NCBI GenBank assembly: GCA_024405155.1
Contig: JAKSPC010000022.1
Location: 1-34,796, forward strand
Source of the DNA: Lachnospiraceae bacterium
Lineage (GTDB): Bacteria; Bacillota; Clostridia; Lachnospirales; Lachnospiraceae
Direction of reading: 5' to 3'
DNA length: 34,796 nt
The notes under the pieces are model-generated. The model made no database searches, was not told where the DNA came from, and saw nothing but the letters and a program-made list of their open reading frames with translations. The translations under genes were made by a program, and so were the position numbers. Positions 1 through 7,490 of the stretch are shown one piece after another. Within the stretch, counting starts at the first letter, position 1; each line of letters opens with the position of its first letter.

Positions 1-1
1 C

Positions 2-427
2 TTACTGTTCAACGGTGATGCCCATGCTTCTGCATGTGCCGGCGATCATAGACATAGCTGCTTCCAGGGAAGCTGCGTTAAGGTCAGGCATCTTCTTTTC
101 GGCAATCTTCTGAAGATCAGCCTTGGAGATGGTGGCTACCTTTGTCTTGTTGGGAGCACCGGAACCGCTCTTGATGTTGCAGGCCTTCTTGATGAGGGTA
201 GCTGCGGGCGGGGTCTTGGTAACGAATGTGAAACTTCTGTCACTGTATACAGTGATGACTACGGGGATGATGGTATCTCCCTCGTTGGCGGTCTTTGCGT
301 TGAACTGCTTGGTGAATTCAACGATGTTTACGCCATGCTGTCCAAGTGCGGGACCAACAGGCGGAGCCGGTGTTGCCTTGCCGGCCGGGATCTGTAACTT
401 GATAAATCCTTCAACTTTTTTTGCCAT
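2..427 (-). CDS. rplK: 50S ribosomal protein L11
   Basis: Ribosomal protein L11 of the large subunit, part of the GTPase-associated centre that binds the 23S rRNA thiostrepton loop and contacts elongation factors. The product is about 141 residues, the normal bacterial length. The N-terminal half carries the proline-rich [19 protein letters not shown] segment diagnostic of L11, and the C-terminal RNA-binding half ends with [12 protein letters not shown] place the start at the ATG at 427 (MAKKVEG), because an AGGAGGT-type ribosome binding site at 435-440 lies seven bases upstream. An in-frame GTG at 436 overlaps that site and is unlikely to be used. It is the last gene of the rpmG-secE-nusG-rplK block seen here. 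The rplA gene usually follows but would lie outside the window. Confidence 0.97.
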   Translation of the reverse strand: MAKKVEGFIKLQIPAGKATPAPPVGPALGQHGVNIVEFTKQFNAKTANEGDTIIPVVITVYSDRSFTFVTKTPPAATLIKKACNIKSGSGAPNKTKVATISKADLQKIAEKKMPDLNAASLEAAMSMIAGTCRSMGITVEQ

Positions 428-487
428 TTTAGGCACCTCCTTGTGGTGATAGACGGGTTTTCCCCTTCCACTACTGCCGTAAGTAAC

Positions 488-1015
488 TTACAGCTTTCTG
501 ACTTCTGCAAACGATAACTCCACGGGTGTTTCTCTGCCGAACATTTCGACAGCGATGGTAAGGCTTCTCTTTCCCGCATTGATGGTCTTTACCACGCCTA
601 CGGTATCCTTCCATGCTCCCTGAGTTACCACTACGGTATCGCCCTCTGCGAAGTTTACTACGACTTCCTGCTCTCTGCTTCCAAGTCTCTCCACTTCCTC
701 ATCGGAAAGGGGCACGGGCTTGGACCCGGGGCCTACGAAGCCGGTGACGCCTCTGGTATTTCTTACTACATACCAGGTCTCGTCATCCATGACCATGTGC
801 ACCAGCACATAGCCGGGGTAGATCTTTCTGTCTACCTTTCGCTCTACGCCGTTCTTCAGCTCTACGGACGATACTACCGGAACGGAGACTTCAAAGATGC
901 GGTCTCCCAGACCTCTGTTTTCCACGGTCTTTTCCAGATCCAGCTTAACCTTATTCTCATAGCCCGAATAGGTATGCGCTACATACCACTTCGCGCTGGA
1001 ATTCGCCTCTGCCAT
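488..1015 (-). CDS. nusG: Transcription termination/antitermination protein NusG
   Basis: NusG binds RNA polymerase, modulates pausing and links transcription to Rho or to the ribosome. The 175-residue product has the NGN domain at the N terminus (KWYVAHTYSGYENKVK near residues 9-24) and a C-terminal KOW motif (EGDTVVVTQGAWKDTVGVVK near residues 124-143). Length and domain order are typical. It lies between secE and rplK, the usual bacterial arrangement, and is separated from secE by 12 bases, so the two are almost certainly cotranscribed. Confidence 0.97.
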   Translation of the reverse strand: MAEANSSAKWYVAHTYSGYENKVKLDLEKTVENRGLGDRIFEVSVPVVSSVELKNGVERKVDRKIYPGYVLVHMVMDDETWYVVRNTRGVTGFVGPGSKPVPLSDEEVERLGSREQEVVVNFAEGDTVVVTQGAWKDTVGVVKTINAGKRSLTIAVEMFGRETPVELSFAEVRKL

Positions 1016-1027
1016 TTTTCTCTCCTA

Positions 1028-1207
1028 TTACAGAAACAGACCTAATAAATACTTAAGTCCCAAATCAAGCAGGAAGATCAGTACACCAATGATGATGCTG
1101 ATGACGATCACGGCAGTGGTATCCTTCTTGAGTGTCTCAGCATTCGGGAAAACGATCTTTGAATACTCAGCCTTTACTCCTTTGAAGAACTCGGTGATCT
1201 TTGCCAT
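1028..1207 (-). CDS. secE: Preprotein translocase subunit SecE
   Basis: SecE is the small essential clamp subunit of the SecYEG protein-export channel in the cytoplasmic membrane. The 59-residue product begins [18 protein letters not shown], with the conserved amphipathic helix and the KI..P turn. One membrane segment follows (about residues 32-56, TAVIVISIIIGVLIFLLDLG). This is the short single-span form normal for Firmicutes. Its ATG overlaps the stop of rpmG by one base (TAATG), implying translational coupling, and nusG follows at once. Confidence 0.95.
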   Translation of the reverse strand: MAKITEFFKGVKAEYSKIVFPNAETLKKDTTAVIVISIIIGVLIFLLDLGLKYLLGLFL

Positions 1208-1368
1208 TACTTCGTCTCCTTGTGTGCTGTGTGCTTCTTGCAGAATCTGCAGTACTTGTTCAGTTCCATTCTGTCCGGATGAAGCTTCTTATCCTTAGTA
1301 AGGAAATAGTTACGCTGCTTGCACTCGGTACATGCAAGAATGATTTTGGTGCGCTTTGAATTAGCCAC
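1207..1368 (-). CDS. rpmG: 50S ribosomal protein L33
   Basis: L33 is a small large-subunit protein near the tRNA exit site. The 53-residue product starts with GTG ([19 protein letters not shown]) and contains two Cys-X2-Cys pairs (CTEC and CRFC), so this is the zinc-binding form. A strong GGGAGGTG ribosome binding site lies at 1376-1383. It is the first gene of the block; the promoter at 1437-1465 sits about 70 bases upstream. Confidence 0.95.
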   Translation of the reverse strand: MANSKRTKIILACTECKQRNYFLTKDKKLHPDRMELNKYCRFCKKHTAHKETK

Positions 1369-1436
1369 GGTTATTCACCTCCCAAAAATTAAAAATTACA
1401 ACATCAAAAATAAGGCTTAGAGCCTCAAGCTTTGTT

Positions 1437-1465
1437 ATGATACCACGCAGGCGAAAGCGAGTCAA
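1437..1465 (-). promoter_or_regulatory. Sigma-A promoter of rpmG-secE-nusG-rplK
   Basis: Read on the minus strand, TTGACT (1460-1465), a 17-base spacer and TATCAT (1437-1442) form a near-consensus vegetative promoter. The leader of roughly 60 bases contains a small perfect inverted repeat (AGGCT-CTA-AGCCT near 1410-1425) followed by T-rich sequence, possibly a weak attenuator or just UTR structure. The promoter begins just past the stop of comF, so the ribosomal block can be transcribed independently of the comF operon. Confidence 0.85.
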
Positions 1466-1474
1466 GCACTTTTT

Positions 1475-2218
1475 CTACTTTCCGGAGCAAAGGGAAAGCA
1501 CGTACACCGCGTCCGCGTTTCCTTCATATAAGAGGAGTTCCGCACAGGATTCCAGGGTGACGCCGGTAGTGAGGATATCGTCCACCAGCAGGAACCGCTT
1601 TCCTTTGGGGATGGGGCCTTTTAAGGAAAAGGCGTCTCTCAGGTTGAACACCCGGCTGTGAAGGCCCAGCTCCTTGGAGGCGTTCGTCTCTTTGTTTCGT
1701 TTCAGGATATCCCGCATAGGGACGCCGGTATAAGTTGCGATGCCTTGTGCCAGGAGCTCCGCCTGGTTGTATCCTCTCGCCTTTCGCTTTTCCGGATGGA
1801 TGGGCACCGGCACGATGGCGTCAAGGTGAAGGCTTTGTATCCAGCTGCCGGCACGCTCTGCGGCGGCGTAGGTGAGGAAGTCGGCATATTCCCGCTTTCC
1901 GCTGTATTTGAAGGCCATCATCATTTGCCTGGCGACGCCGTCGTAGGCCAGGATGCTCTTACCGCCGGCAAAACACCGGGCCACCTCTTCGCACACATTG
2001 CAGAGGGTCTTTCCCGGAGAGGTCTCCGCGCCGCATTTTTCGCAGACGTTTCCTTCCAGAAAACGCAGGTTTCCTTTGCAGGGCGCGCAGAGGAAAGTGC
2101 TGTAACAGGGCTTTCCTTCGTACCAGGGCTTCCGCTTTGCTATGGGGATCACGTCCCCGCAGACGGGGCACACCGGCGGATAGATGATATCCGTGATGAT
2201 CTTTTTATAATCCTTCAT
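1475..2218 (-). CDS. comF: ComF family protein (phosphoribosyltransferase-like)
   Basis: ComF/GntX-type protein associated with DNA uptake and single-strand DNA processing in naturally competent bacteria. The 247-residue product has an N-terminal cysteine-rich zinc region with four CxxC pairs (CPVC, CAPC, CEKC, CNVC within residues 17-76). A type I phosphoribosyltransferase fold follows, with the PRPP-binding motif LLVDDILTTGVT near residue 215. Known ComF proteins act with the ComFA helicase and DprA; no other competence gene is visible here. The ATG overlaps the end of recD2 by 14 bases, so translation is probably coupled. Confidence 0.9.
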   Translation of the reverse strand: MKDYKKIITDIIYPPVCPVCGDVIPIAKRKPWYEGKPCYSTFLCAPCKGNLRFLEGNVCEKCGAETSPGKTLCNVCEEVARCFAGGKSILAYDGVARQMMMAFKYSGKREYADFLTYAAAERAGSWIQSLHLDAIVPVPIHPEKRKARGYNQAELLAQGIATYTGVPMRDILKRNKETNASKELGLHSRVFNLRDAFSLKGPIPKGKRFLLVDDILTTGVTLESCAELLLYEGNADAVYVLSLCSGK

Positions 2219-4541
2219 CCAGTTCCCGTATCCGGTCCAGAAGGCCGGAATAACGCAGGTTTTCGTCCGCGTTTGCTTCCATTTTTACGAATACGCCCGG
2301 CACGCCCACCAGCACCACGCACTTTTTGGCACGGGTGACGCCGGTGTAAAGCAGGTTTCTGTTCATCAGCATGCTGGGGCCGTAGTACATGGGCATGACC
2401 ACCGCCGGGTACTCGCTTCCCTGGGATTTGTGCACCGTGACGGCGTAGGCCAGTTCCAGCTCCTTTAAGTTCTTCGGGGTGTATTCGATGTAGCGGTCGT
2501 CGTCGGTGAGTACGGTGACTTTGCCCGCGTGTTCGTCGATGGTGACGATTTTTCCCATATCGCCGTTAAACACGCCGGAGCCGGTCTCGCAGGGGAGGCC
2601 CCGTTTGTCTCTCCGCTCCCATTCCAGGTCGTAGTCGTTTTTGATCTGCATGACCTTGTCGCCTTCCCGAAGCGTCCCTTCCGGGGTCTCTTTTTCCTTT
2701 TTCTTTTTGGAAGGCGGGTTTAAAAATTCCTGCAGGGTGCGGTTCAGGCTCTCCACCCCCAGCGCTCCTTTTCTGGTGGGAGTGAGCACCTGGATATCGA
2801 AGGGCTCCGCGTTCACGTAGCCCGGCAGTTTTTCCGTGATGAGGGTCTCCACCATGCCGGTGATGGAGGCGGGATCGTTTCCTTTGATGAACAGAAAGTC
2901 CCTGCTCTTTTTGGAAAGATTCACCGGTTCCCCGGCGTTTATTCTATGCGCGTTCACCACGATGTCGGACTGAGCCGCCTGCCGGAAGATGCGGGCAAGG
3001 CTTACCGTGGGGAAGCGACCGGACCGTATGATGTCTTTCAGCACGTTTCCCGCGCCAACGCTGGGCAGCTGGTCCACGTCACCGGACAGGATGAGCCTGG
3101 TGCCCGGAGCGATGGCTTTTAACAGGGCTTCCATCAGGAAGATGTCCACCATGCTCATTTCGTCGATGATGAGCACGTCGCACTCCAGGGGATTCTTTTC
3201 GTCCCTTAAGAAATGACCTTTGCCGTCGGTGGAGCCGGCGCCGCCTGCGTTGCCGGAACCGCCGTAGCTCTCGAAACGTCCCTTGGGGTCCGTGTCTGAC
3301 GGGGCGCCGGTGTATTCCAGAAGCCTGTGGATGGTCTTTGCCTCCCGGCCGGTGGCTTCCGTCATGCGGCGGGCAGCGCGGCCCGTGGGGGCTGCCAGCA
3401 TGATCTCGAACTGTTCTTTGTCAAAGTAGCGGATGATGCTGTTGATGGTGGTGGTCTTTCCCGTGCCGGGACCGCCGGTGATGATCATGACACCGCTTGT
3501 CACCGCGCTTCTGATGGCTTCCGCCTGATTCTCATCCGGCTCCATGCCGGATTCATCCATCACGTCCGCGATACGGTCCTTGACGGTCTCTTCGCTGCAG
3601 GTCTCGCGGATGTCCAGAGCGTTTAAGCGAAGGGCGATGTCCCGCTCCACGTAATAGCAGGCGGAAAGATACACCTGGTCGTCCTGCAGGCTCTGCTGCC
3701 TGCTGCCCTCCGCAAAGTCTGACACTTCAAAGTCTGTCTGGCGGGGAATGATCTTTATCTTACCTTCTATCTGCAGGTCTCCCAGTACTTCCCGCACCGC
3801 TTCCGGCGCCACGGAAAGAAGCTGCGCCGTCTCCAGGCAGAGCCTCTCTGCCGGAAGCCAGGTATGCCCCTGTCCCACGCCGTCTCTCAAAACGTAGATC
3901 ACGCCGCTTCTAATGCGGAAGGGGCTGTCCTTTTCGATGCCCAGATGGCCGGCGATGGTATCTGCCAGTTTAAAGCCGATGCCCTCCACTTCGTCTGCCA
4001 GACGGTAGGGGTCCTTTTCGATCACGTTTACAAGCGCCGGGCCGTAGTGATTGTAGATCTTCTGGGCCATGTTGGGGCCCAGCCCGAAGTTCTGCATGTA
4101 CAGCACGGCGTCGCGGTAGCTTTTCTTCATACTTACCTGCTCGCCGATGGCACGGGCCATGGGCTCCGAGATGCCCCGCACTTCGCACAGCCGCTCCGGC
4201 TCTTCTTCCAGGATGCGGAAGGTATCTGCCTTAAATTTCTTTACGATCCTTTTGGCAAGCGCCGGGCCCACGCCCTTGATGGCGCCGCCCGCCAGGTACT
4301 TTTCCGCCATGCCCTGGTCTTCGGGCGCAACCACGGTGAAGGTCTCCACGGCGAACTGTTCCCCGTATACCGGATGCGTGGTGTAGCTTCCTTCCGCGTC
4401 GATGGTCTCGCCGGGGCTGATGCAGGGAAAATACCCCACAGCGGTGAAAACATCCCCCTCACAAGAAACATCGAGGACAGCATAGAAGTTGTCCTCGTTG
4501 TAATAAATGATATTCTCGATGAATGCTCTGATACGCGCCAA
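2205..4541 (-). CDS. recD2: ATP-dependent 5'-3' DNA helicase RecD2
   Basis: RecD2 is a RecBC-independent superfamily 1B helicase moving 5' to 3' on DNA, linked to repair and fork stability. The 778-residue product has the family layout: an N-terminal OB-like segment, helix-hairpin-helix repeats (residues 85-200, for example GGAIKGVGPALAKRI), Walker A GGPGTGKTT at 356-364, Walker B IIDEMSMVD near 458-466, and a C-terminal LAYAVTVHKSQGSEY helicase motif. It appears to start with TTG (4539-4541), two bases past the mreB stop; GGAGG lies ten bases upstream inside the end of mreB. A glycine-rich run GGSGNAGGAGSTDGKG (residues 427-442) interrupts the region between Walker A and Walker B. Confidence 0.93.
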   Translation of the reverse strand: MARIRAFIENIIYYNEDNFYAVLDVSCEGDVFTAVGYFPCISPGETIDAEGSYTTHPVYGEQFAVETFTVVAPEDQGMAEKYLAGGAIKGVGPALAKRIVKKFKADTFRILEEEPERLCEVRGISEPMARAIGEQVSMKKSYRDAVLYMQNFGLGPNMAQKIYNHYGPALVNVIEKDPYRLADEVEGIGFKLADTIAGHLGIEKDSPFRIRSGVIYVLRDGVGQGHTWLPAERLCLETAQLLSVAPEAVREVLGDLQIEGKIKIIPRQTDFEVSDFAEGSRQQSLQDDQVYLSACYYVERDIALRLNALDIRETCSEETVKDRIADVMDESGMEPDENQAEAIRSAVTSGVMIITGGPGTGKTTTINSIIRYFDKEQFEIMLAAPTGRAARRMTEATGREAKTIHRLLEYTGAPSDTDPKGRFESYGGSGNAGGAGSTDGKGHFLRDEKNPLECDVLIIDEMSMVDIFLMEALLKAIAPGTRLILSGDVDQLPSVGAGNVLKDIIRSGRFPTVSLARIFRQAAQSDIVVNAHRINAGEPVNLSKKSRDFLFIKGNDPASITGMVETLITEKLPGYVNAEPFDIQVLTPTRKGALGVESLNRTLQEFLNPPSKKKKEKETPEGTLREGDKVMQIKNDYDLEWERRDKRGLPCETGSGVFNGDMGKIVTIDEHAGKVTVLTDDDRYIEYTPKNLKELELAYAVTVHKSQGSEYPAVVMPMYYGPSMLMNRNLLYTGVTRAKKCVVLVGVPGVFVKMEANADENLRYSGLLDRIRELDEGL

Positions 4542-4543
4542 GC

Positions 4544-5551
4544 TTATGCATCCTCCGCGCCGCTTGCGTATTCGATGAATTTGCCGGTGCCGATGGCCAC
4601 TGCGGAAAGCGGGTCATCTGCCACGTAGGTGTTGATGCCGGTCTTTTCCTCAATGAGCTGATCAAGGCCGTACAGCATTGCGCCGCCGCCTGTCAGGATG
4701 ATGCCGCGCTCGTAGATGTCGGCGGCCAGTTCCGGAGGCGTACGCTCCAGCACGCTGTGCAGGGCGTTGATGATCTGGTTTGCGGGCTCGATGAGAGCGT
4801 CCATGGTCTCGTCGGAGGTCACCTGCACGGTCTTGGGAAGGCCGGTCACCAGGTTACGTCCTCTTACTTCCATTACCAGGTTCTCCGGGCGCTTGTATAC
4901 GCAGCCCACACCTGCCTTGATGTCTTCGGCGGTCCTTTCGCCGATGAGCAGGTTGTGCTTTTTTCTCATGAAGCGGATGATGGCTTCGTCAAAGTCGTCA
5001 CCGGCGGTCTTTACGGATTCGGATACCACGGGGCCTCCCAGAGAGATCACGGCGATGTCGGATGTGCCGCCGCCGATGTCCACCACGATGTTTCCGCAGG
5101 GCTTTGAGATGTCGATACCGGCACCGATGGCTGCGGCCACGGGTTCCTCAATGATGATAACTTCACGGGCGCCTGCCTGGTAGGTAGCGTCTTCCACGGC
5201 CTTCTTTTCCACTTCCGTGGCACCGGAGGGAATGCACACTGCCACTCTGGGCTTTCTGAGCGTTCTCTTGCCGATGGCCTTGTCGATGAAGTACTTTAAC
5301 ATTTTTTCGGTGAGGGTGTAGTCTGAGATCACGCCCTGCTTCAAAGGCCTTACTGCCTTTAAGTTGCCGGGGGTCCTGCCCAGCATGAGGCGCGCGTCCT
5401 CGCCGTAGGTGATCACGTTGCCGGAATCACGGTCCACTGCCACTACCGAGGGCTCCTTTAATACCACGCCCTTACCTTTAATATATACAAGTATGCTGGC
5501 AGTTCCCAGGTCGATGCCCAGGTCGTTGCCCATTACTGAGAATAATGCCAT
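4544..5551 (-). CDS. mreB: Rod shape-determining protein MreB/Mbl
   Basis: Bacterial actin that polymerises under the membrane and directs the lateral-wall elongation complex. The 335-residue product has the actin-fold motifs: phosphate 1 GIDLGTASILVY near residue 12, phosphate 2 NIVVDIGGGTSDIAVIS near 155, and the adenosine motif ILTGGGAMLYGLD near 285. Length fits MreB/Mbl. The start is the ATG at 5551, preceded by TGGAGGATCGAA. The usual mreC-mreD partners are absent, so this may be a stand-alone Mbl-type paralogue. It heads the mreB-recD2-comF operon. Confidence 0.95.
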   Translation of the reverse strand: MALFSVMGNDLGIDLGTASILVYIKGKGVVLKEPSVVAVDRDSGNVITYGEDARLMLGRTPGNLKAVRPLKQGVISDYTLTEKMLKYFIDKAIGKRTLRKPRVAVCIPSGATEVEKKAVEDATYQAGAREVIIIEEPVAAAIGAGIDISKPCGNIVVDIGGGTSDIAVISLGGPVVSESVKTAGDDFDEAIIRFMRKKHNLLIGERTAEDIKAGVGCVYKRPENLVMEVRGRNLVTGLPKTVQVTSDETMDALIEPANQIINALHSVLERTPPELAADIYERGIILTGGGAMLYGLDQLIEEKTGINTYVADDPLSAVAIGTGKFIEYASGAEDA

Positions 5552-5564
5552 TTCGATCCTCCAA

Positions 5565-5579
5565 ACGGTCAGTGACCGT
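5565..5579. promoter_or_regulatory. Perfect 7-bp inverted repeat before mreB
   Basis: ACGGTCA-G-TGACCGT is a perfect dyad directly upstream of the mreB ribosome binding site and within the transcribed leader. It could bind a dimeric repressor or form a short hairpin (five pairs, five-base loop) beside the Shine-Dalgarno sequence. No regulator is identified. Confidence 0.45.
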
Positions 5580-5628
5580 AAAATTCATTTATTTGCTTCC
5601 GGCGCCGCCGGATATTCTTCCGTGTATC

Positions 5629-5657
5629 AATATAACACAAACACGCCACTGACGCAA
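5629..5657 (-). promoter_or_regulatory. Probable mreB promoter
   Basis: On the minus strand TTGCGT (5652-5657), a 17-base spacer and TATATT (5629-5634) give a plausible sigma-A promoter with a leader of about 70 bases ahead of mreB. Confidence 0.6.
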
Positions 5658-5828
5658 AGGCATAATTTTCAATTTTATACAATTTTCTCAACTCTCCCCG
5701 CCCGCGTTCCGGCGTCTCACGCTCCGTTAATATTTCTTTCATTCTTTTAATTTTCTTTCTATAATTCCTACACACTATGTTCACGACTATCCTGTATCTT
5801 ATAATCATAAGCTTTTCATACTCATATA

Positions 5829-5846
5829 GGGACTTGCAAAAGTCCC
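5829..5846. other. Small hairpin GGGACTT-GCAA-AAGTCCC
   Basis: A perfect 7-bp stem with a four-base loop lies in the gene-free stretch upstream of mreB, 15 bases before the larger terminator-like hairpin. It has no adjacent T-run, so I do not call it a terminator. Confidence 0.4.
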
Positions 5847-5860
5847 GACCCCCTACACAA

Positions 5861-5899
5861 AAGAAGGACCTGCGGTCACCCCCGCAGGTTCTTTCTTTT
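5861..5899. terminator. Terminator-like hairpin (loop TCACCC)
   Basis: ACCTGCGG-TCACCC-CCGCAGGT, extended by A/G-rich and T/C-rich flanks to about 12 pairs, is followed on the plus strand by a T-rich run and on the minus strand by CCTTCTTTTG. It could stop transcription in both directions. Its loop and lower flank are repeated almost exactly at 6705-6738. Confidence 0.6.
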
Positions 5900-6088
5900 C
5901 GTCACATCCCCCTTTCGTCCCATCCCCTGTTTGTCCCATCCCCTGTTCGTCCTATCCCCGTTCGTCCCATCCTCTATTCGTCCCATCCCCTGTTCGTCCC
6001 ATCCTCTATTCGTCCCATCCTCTGTTTGTCCTATCCCCTTTCGTCCCATCCCCTTTCGTCCCATCCTCTATTCGTCCCATCCCCTGCT
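5900..6088. repeat. 16-bp tandem minisatellite, 12 units
   Basis: Twelve head-to-tail units with consensus CGTCCCATCCCCTGTT span 189 bp. Nine units are 16 bp and three are 15 bp. Two common variants alternate (CCCCTGTT and CCTCTATT endings). Because 16 is not a multiple of three and unit lengths vary, the repeat does not encode a continuous peptide repeat in any frame. The strand is strongly asymmetric (C/T-rich on plus). Copy number is likely variable between strains. Confidence 0.9.
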
Positions 6089-6172
6089 CGAGCCGGCGAG
6101 ACTTTCGAACAGAAGCCCAAAAGCCAGTTTCACGGATGGAAAGCATTGATCGACACATTCGAAAAAACCGGC

Positions 6173-6436
6173 ATGTGAGCCGCCAGCCGCTTTAAGCCGT
6201 ATCCGGCTCACATAAATGCGGAAACATCTTTTGCCGATTTGGACCTCTGGCGCCCTGACCCCCTTTCCGGCTCACATCGCTTCCGAAAATCATGCCGAAA
6301 TCGTCTCAAAACAGTTTACATAACTTTCTGCATGTGAGCTAGAATGCATTAAACAACGCCAGCGGCTCACATCGCAGTTTTTTGCCTCTGGCCGCATGTG
6401 AGCCGGAACGGCCTAAATGCTCCCTGCGGCTCACAT
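6173..6436 (+). repeat. Four-dyad intergenic element, copy A
   Basis: Dyads of exactly 41 bp lie at 6173-6213, 6237-6277, 6332-6372 and 6396-6436. Each has a left arm ATGTGAGCC and a right arm GGCTCACAT, 23 bases apart. Dyad 2 has the variant left arm ATTTGGACC, and dyad 3 has ATGTGAGCT. The spaces between dyads are 23, 54 and 23 bp; the 54-bp linker contains AGTTTACATAACT. A short CGAAAAAACCGGC precedes dyad 1. I do not recognise the element as a described family. Confidence 0.95.
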
Positions 6437-6541
6437 GAGAGTTTTGCCCCCGGTCTACTGTAAGCCGGTACGGCATACACTAAAGCTTGAACCCCTTATT
6501 TCCAGGGCGCGTCAGCGCCCCATCGCATCCACTGGACTGCA

Positions 6542-6612
6542 GGGAAACTGCTGTTCCGCCTGCAGAGCGAGCACGGAGTGCGAAGCGGCGCAGATGCGGA
6601 ATGCAGTTTCCC
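6542..6612. repeat. 71-bp hairpin in the tail of repeat A
   Basis: GGGAAACTGC (6542-6551) pairs with GCAGTTTCCC (6603-6612). The stem continues inward with TTCCGC/GCGGAA and CTGC/GCAG. The same hairpin is duplicated at 7896-7966. There is no T-run, so it does not look like a terminator; it may be a structured RNA or a DNA cruciform belonging to the repeat. Confidence 0.75.
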
Positions 6613-6704
6613 AGACGGACACGCACAGCGAAGCCGCAGGCGCGAGCAGGGCGAGCGGCAGGCTGAGGTGTGCGCCCCGCATGACTTGAGCTGCCAAAGC
6701 AAAT

Positions 6705-6738
6705 GGCCTGCGGTCACCCCCGCAGGCCCTTTCTTTTC
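6705..6738. terminator. Terminator-like hairpin downstream of the HTH gene
   Basis: A perfect 9-bp stem GGCCTGCGG-TCACCC-CCGCAGGCC is followed on the plus strand by CTTTCTTTT. It lies just past the stop of the minus-strand HTH gene, where the minus-strand side has the poorer run ATTTGCTTT. It shares its loop with the hairpin at 5861-5899. Confidence 0.6.
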
Positions 6739-6753
6739 TGTTCCAAAACTACC

Positions 6754-7392
6754 TCAATCAATTTCCGCGCATAGTTCATCCGGTGTGCAATCAAGACACG
6801 CGGAAAGTCGCCTCACCGTTTCATAAGAAGCCTTTATCAACTCTCTGTTCCCTAGTTCATACTGCTGCAGTGTCCTGATCCCCACACTACTCGCTTTCGC
6901 AAGTCCACTCTGCGACAGTCCTTTCCATCGGCGCATCCGCTGTAAAGAGGTCCTTCCCGACTCCCTGAACTTACCGTCGATCAGTTCACAGACCTTTTCC
7001 TCATCTGCTTCATGATATGGCCGGTAAAGTGAAGTCAAAGCATCCATGGTGATGACTTTGTGAATCACCCGAAAGCTCTGACACCGGCTGTATTGATAAT
7101 ACGCAAGTACCCACCCCGCCCAGAATTCCGGTGTTCTGTCAAAGGCGATCATTTCTTTATCACATACAAATGTGAGCCCTGCCTTGCTGATGACCCGTTC
7201 TGCCAGATCTCTTCCCGTGATACCTGATATCACAGAAGCATCTCCCGACTGAAAACGTTCCGCAAAGCCTCCCGCCTGAAACATCTCATAGAAGCGGTCA
7301 GCCTGTACCCCGTACGAATTCACGGCAGCATCAAATGCCTCGCCCAGGCATTCCATAGCATCTGATAGATAAGTTTCATGATAAGCAGTCAT
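6754..7392 (-). CDS. Orphan XRE-family helix-turn-helix regulator
   Basis: A 212-residue protein ending in a clear XRE-type helix-turn-helix (LQRMRRWKGLSQSGLAKASSV and RTLQQYELGNRELI, about residues 148-190). The N-terminal 140 residues include PEFWAGWVLAYYQY. From memory, similar proteins in Lachnospiraceae sit beside DUF3990/DUF3791 toxin-like genes. No such partner is present here, so it looks like an orphan regulator or antitoxin. I choose the ATG at 7392 (MTAYHETYL), preceded by GAGG, over an upstream in-frame ATG at 7449 that lies inside the promoter. The gene is bracketed by the 540-bp direct repeats, and its promoter carries a dyad suited to autoregulation. Confidence 0.8.
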   Translation of the reverse strand: MTAYHETYLSDAMECLGEAFDAAVNSYGVQADRFYEMFQAGGFAERFQSGDASVISGITGRDLAERVISKAGLTFVCDKEMIAFDRTPEFWAGWVLAYYQYSRCQSFRVIHKVITMDALTSLYRPYHEADEEKVCELIDGKFRESGRTSLQRMRRWKGLSQSGLAKASSVGIRTLQQYELGNRELIKASYETVRRLSACLDCTPDELCAEID

Positions 7393-7422
7393 GGCATTTC
7401 CCTCTTCACGGCTTATAAACTG

Positions 7423-7462
7423 TACTACCGTAGTAGTATAGCTAAGCATGTCATTTAGTCAA
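7423..7462 (-). promoter_or_regulatory. Promoter and operator of the HTH gene
   Basis: On the minus strand TTGACT (7457-7462), 16 bases and TATACT (7435-7440) form a promoter. A dyad TACTAC-CGTA-GTAGTA (7423-7438) overlaps the -10 box and the likely start point. This position fits repression by the encoded regulator, which is inference. Confidence 0.7.
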
Positions 7463-7490
7463 GCTACTTTTCACATAAACCGAGCTTGAA

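Larger units (their letters stand above)
6137..6674 (+). repeat. Long direct repeat, left copy (contains element A)
   Basis: This 538-bp segment recurs almost unchanged at 7491-8029 at an offset of 1354 bp. It starts with TGGAAAGCATTGATC, runs through element A, and continues into a structured tail. The tail contains a 6-bp GGGCGC-GTCA-GCGCCC hairpin (6505-6520) and a 71-bp hairpin (6542-6612). The two copies differ mainly in the interior of the third dyad. Only a one-base indel near the right end disturbs the register. Confidence 0.93.

Noticed and set aside
5569-5808. 79-codon minus-strand frame upstream of mreB
   Set aside because: It overlaps the mreB promoter and leader, has no recognisable domain and no ribosome binding site.
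5876-6064. 62-codon minus-strand frame across the minisatellite, rich in Gly, Thr and Asp
   Set aside because: Frame is an accident of 15/16-bp units; unit length shifts break the peptide repeat and there is no ribosome binding site.
6173-6436. Possible CRISPR-like array from 9-bp arms separated by 23 bp
   Set aside because: Arms alternate in orientation, the array is interrupted by a fixed linker, and corresponding interiors are related between copies. CRISPR spacers would be unrelated and repeats longer.
6458-6480. A fifth dyad after element A (CTGTAAGCC near 6458)
   Set aside because: One arm is recognisable, but no right arm occurs at the required 41-bp distance. At most a decayed remnant.
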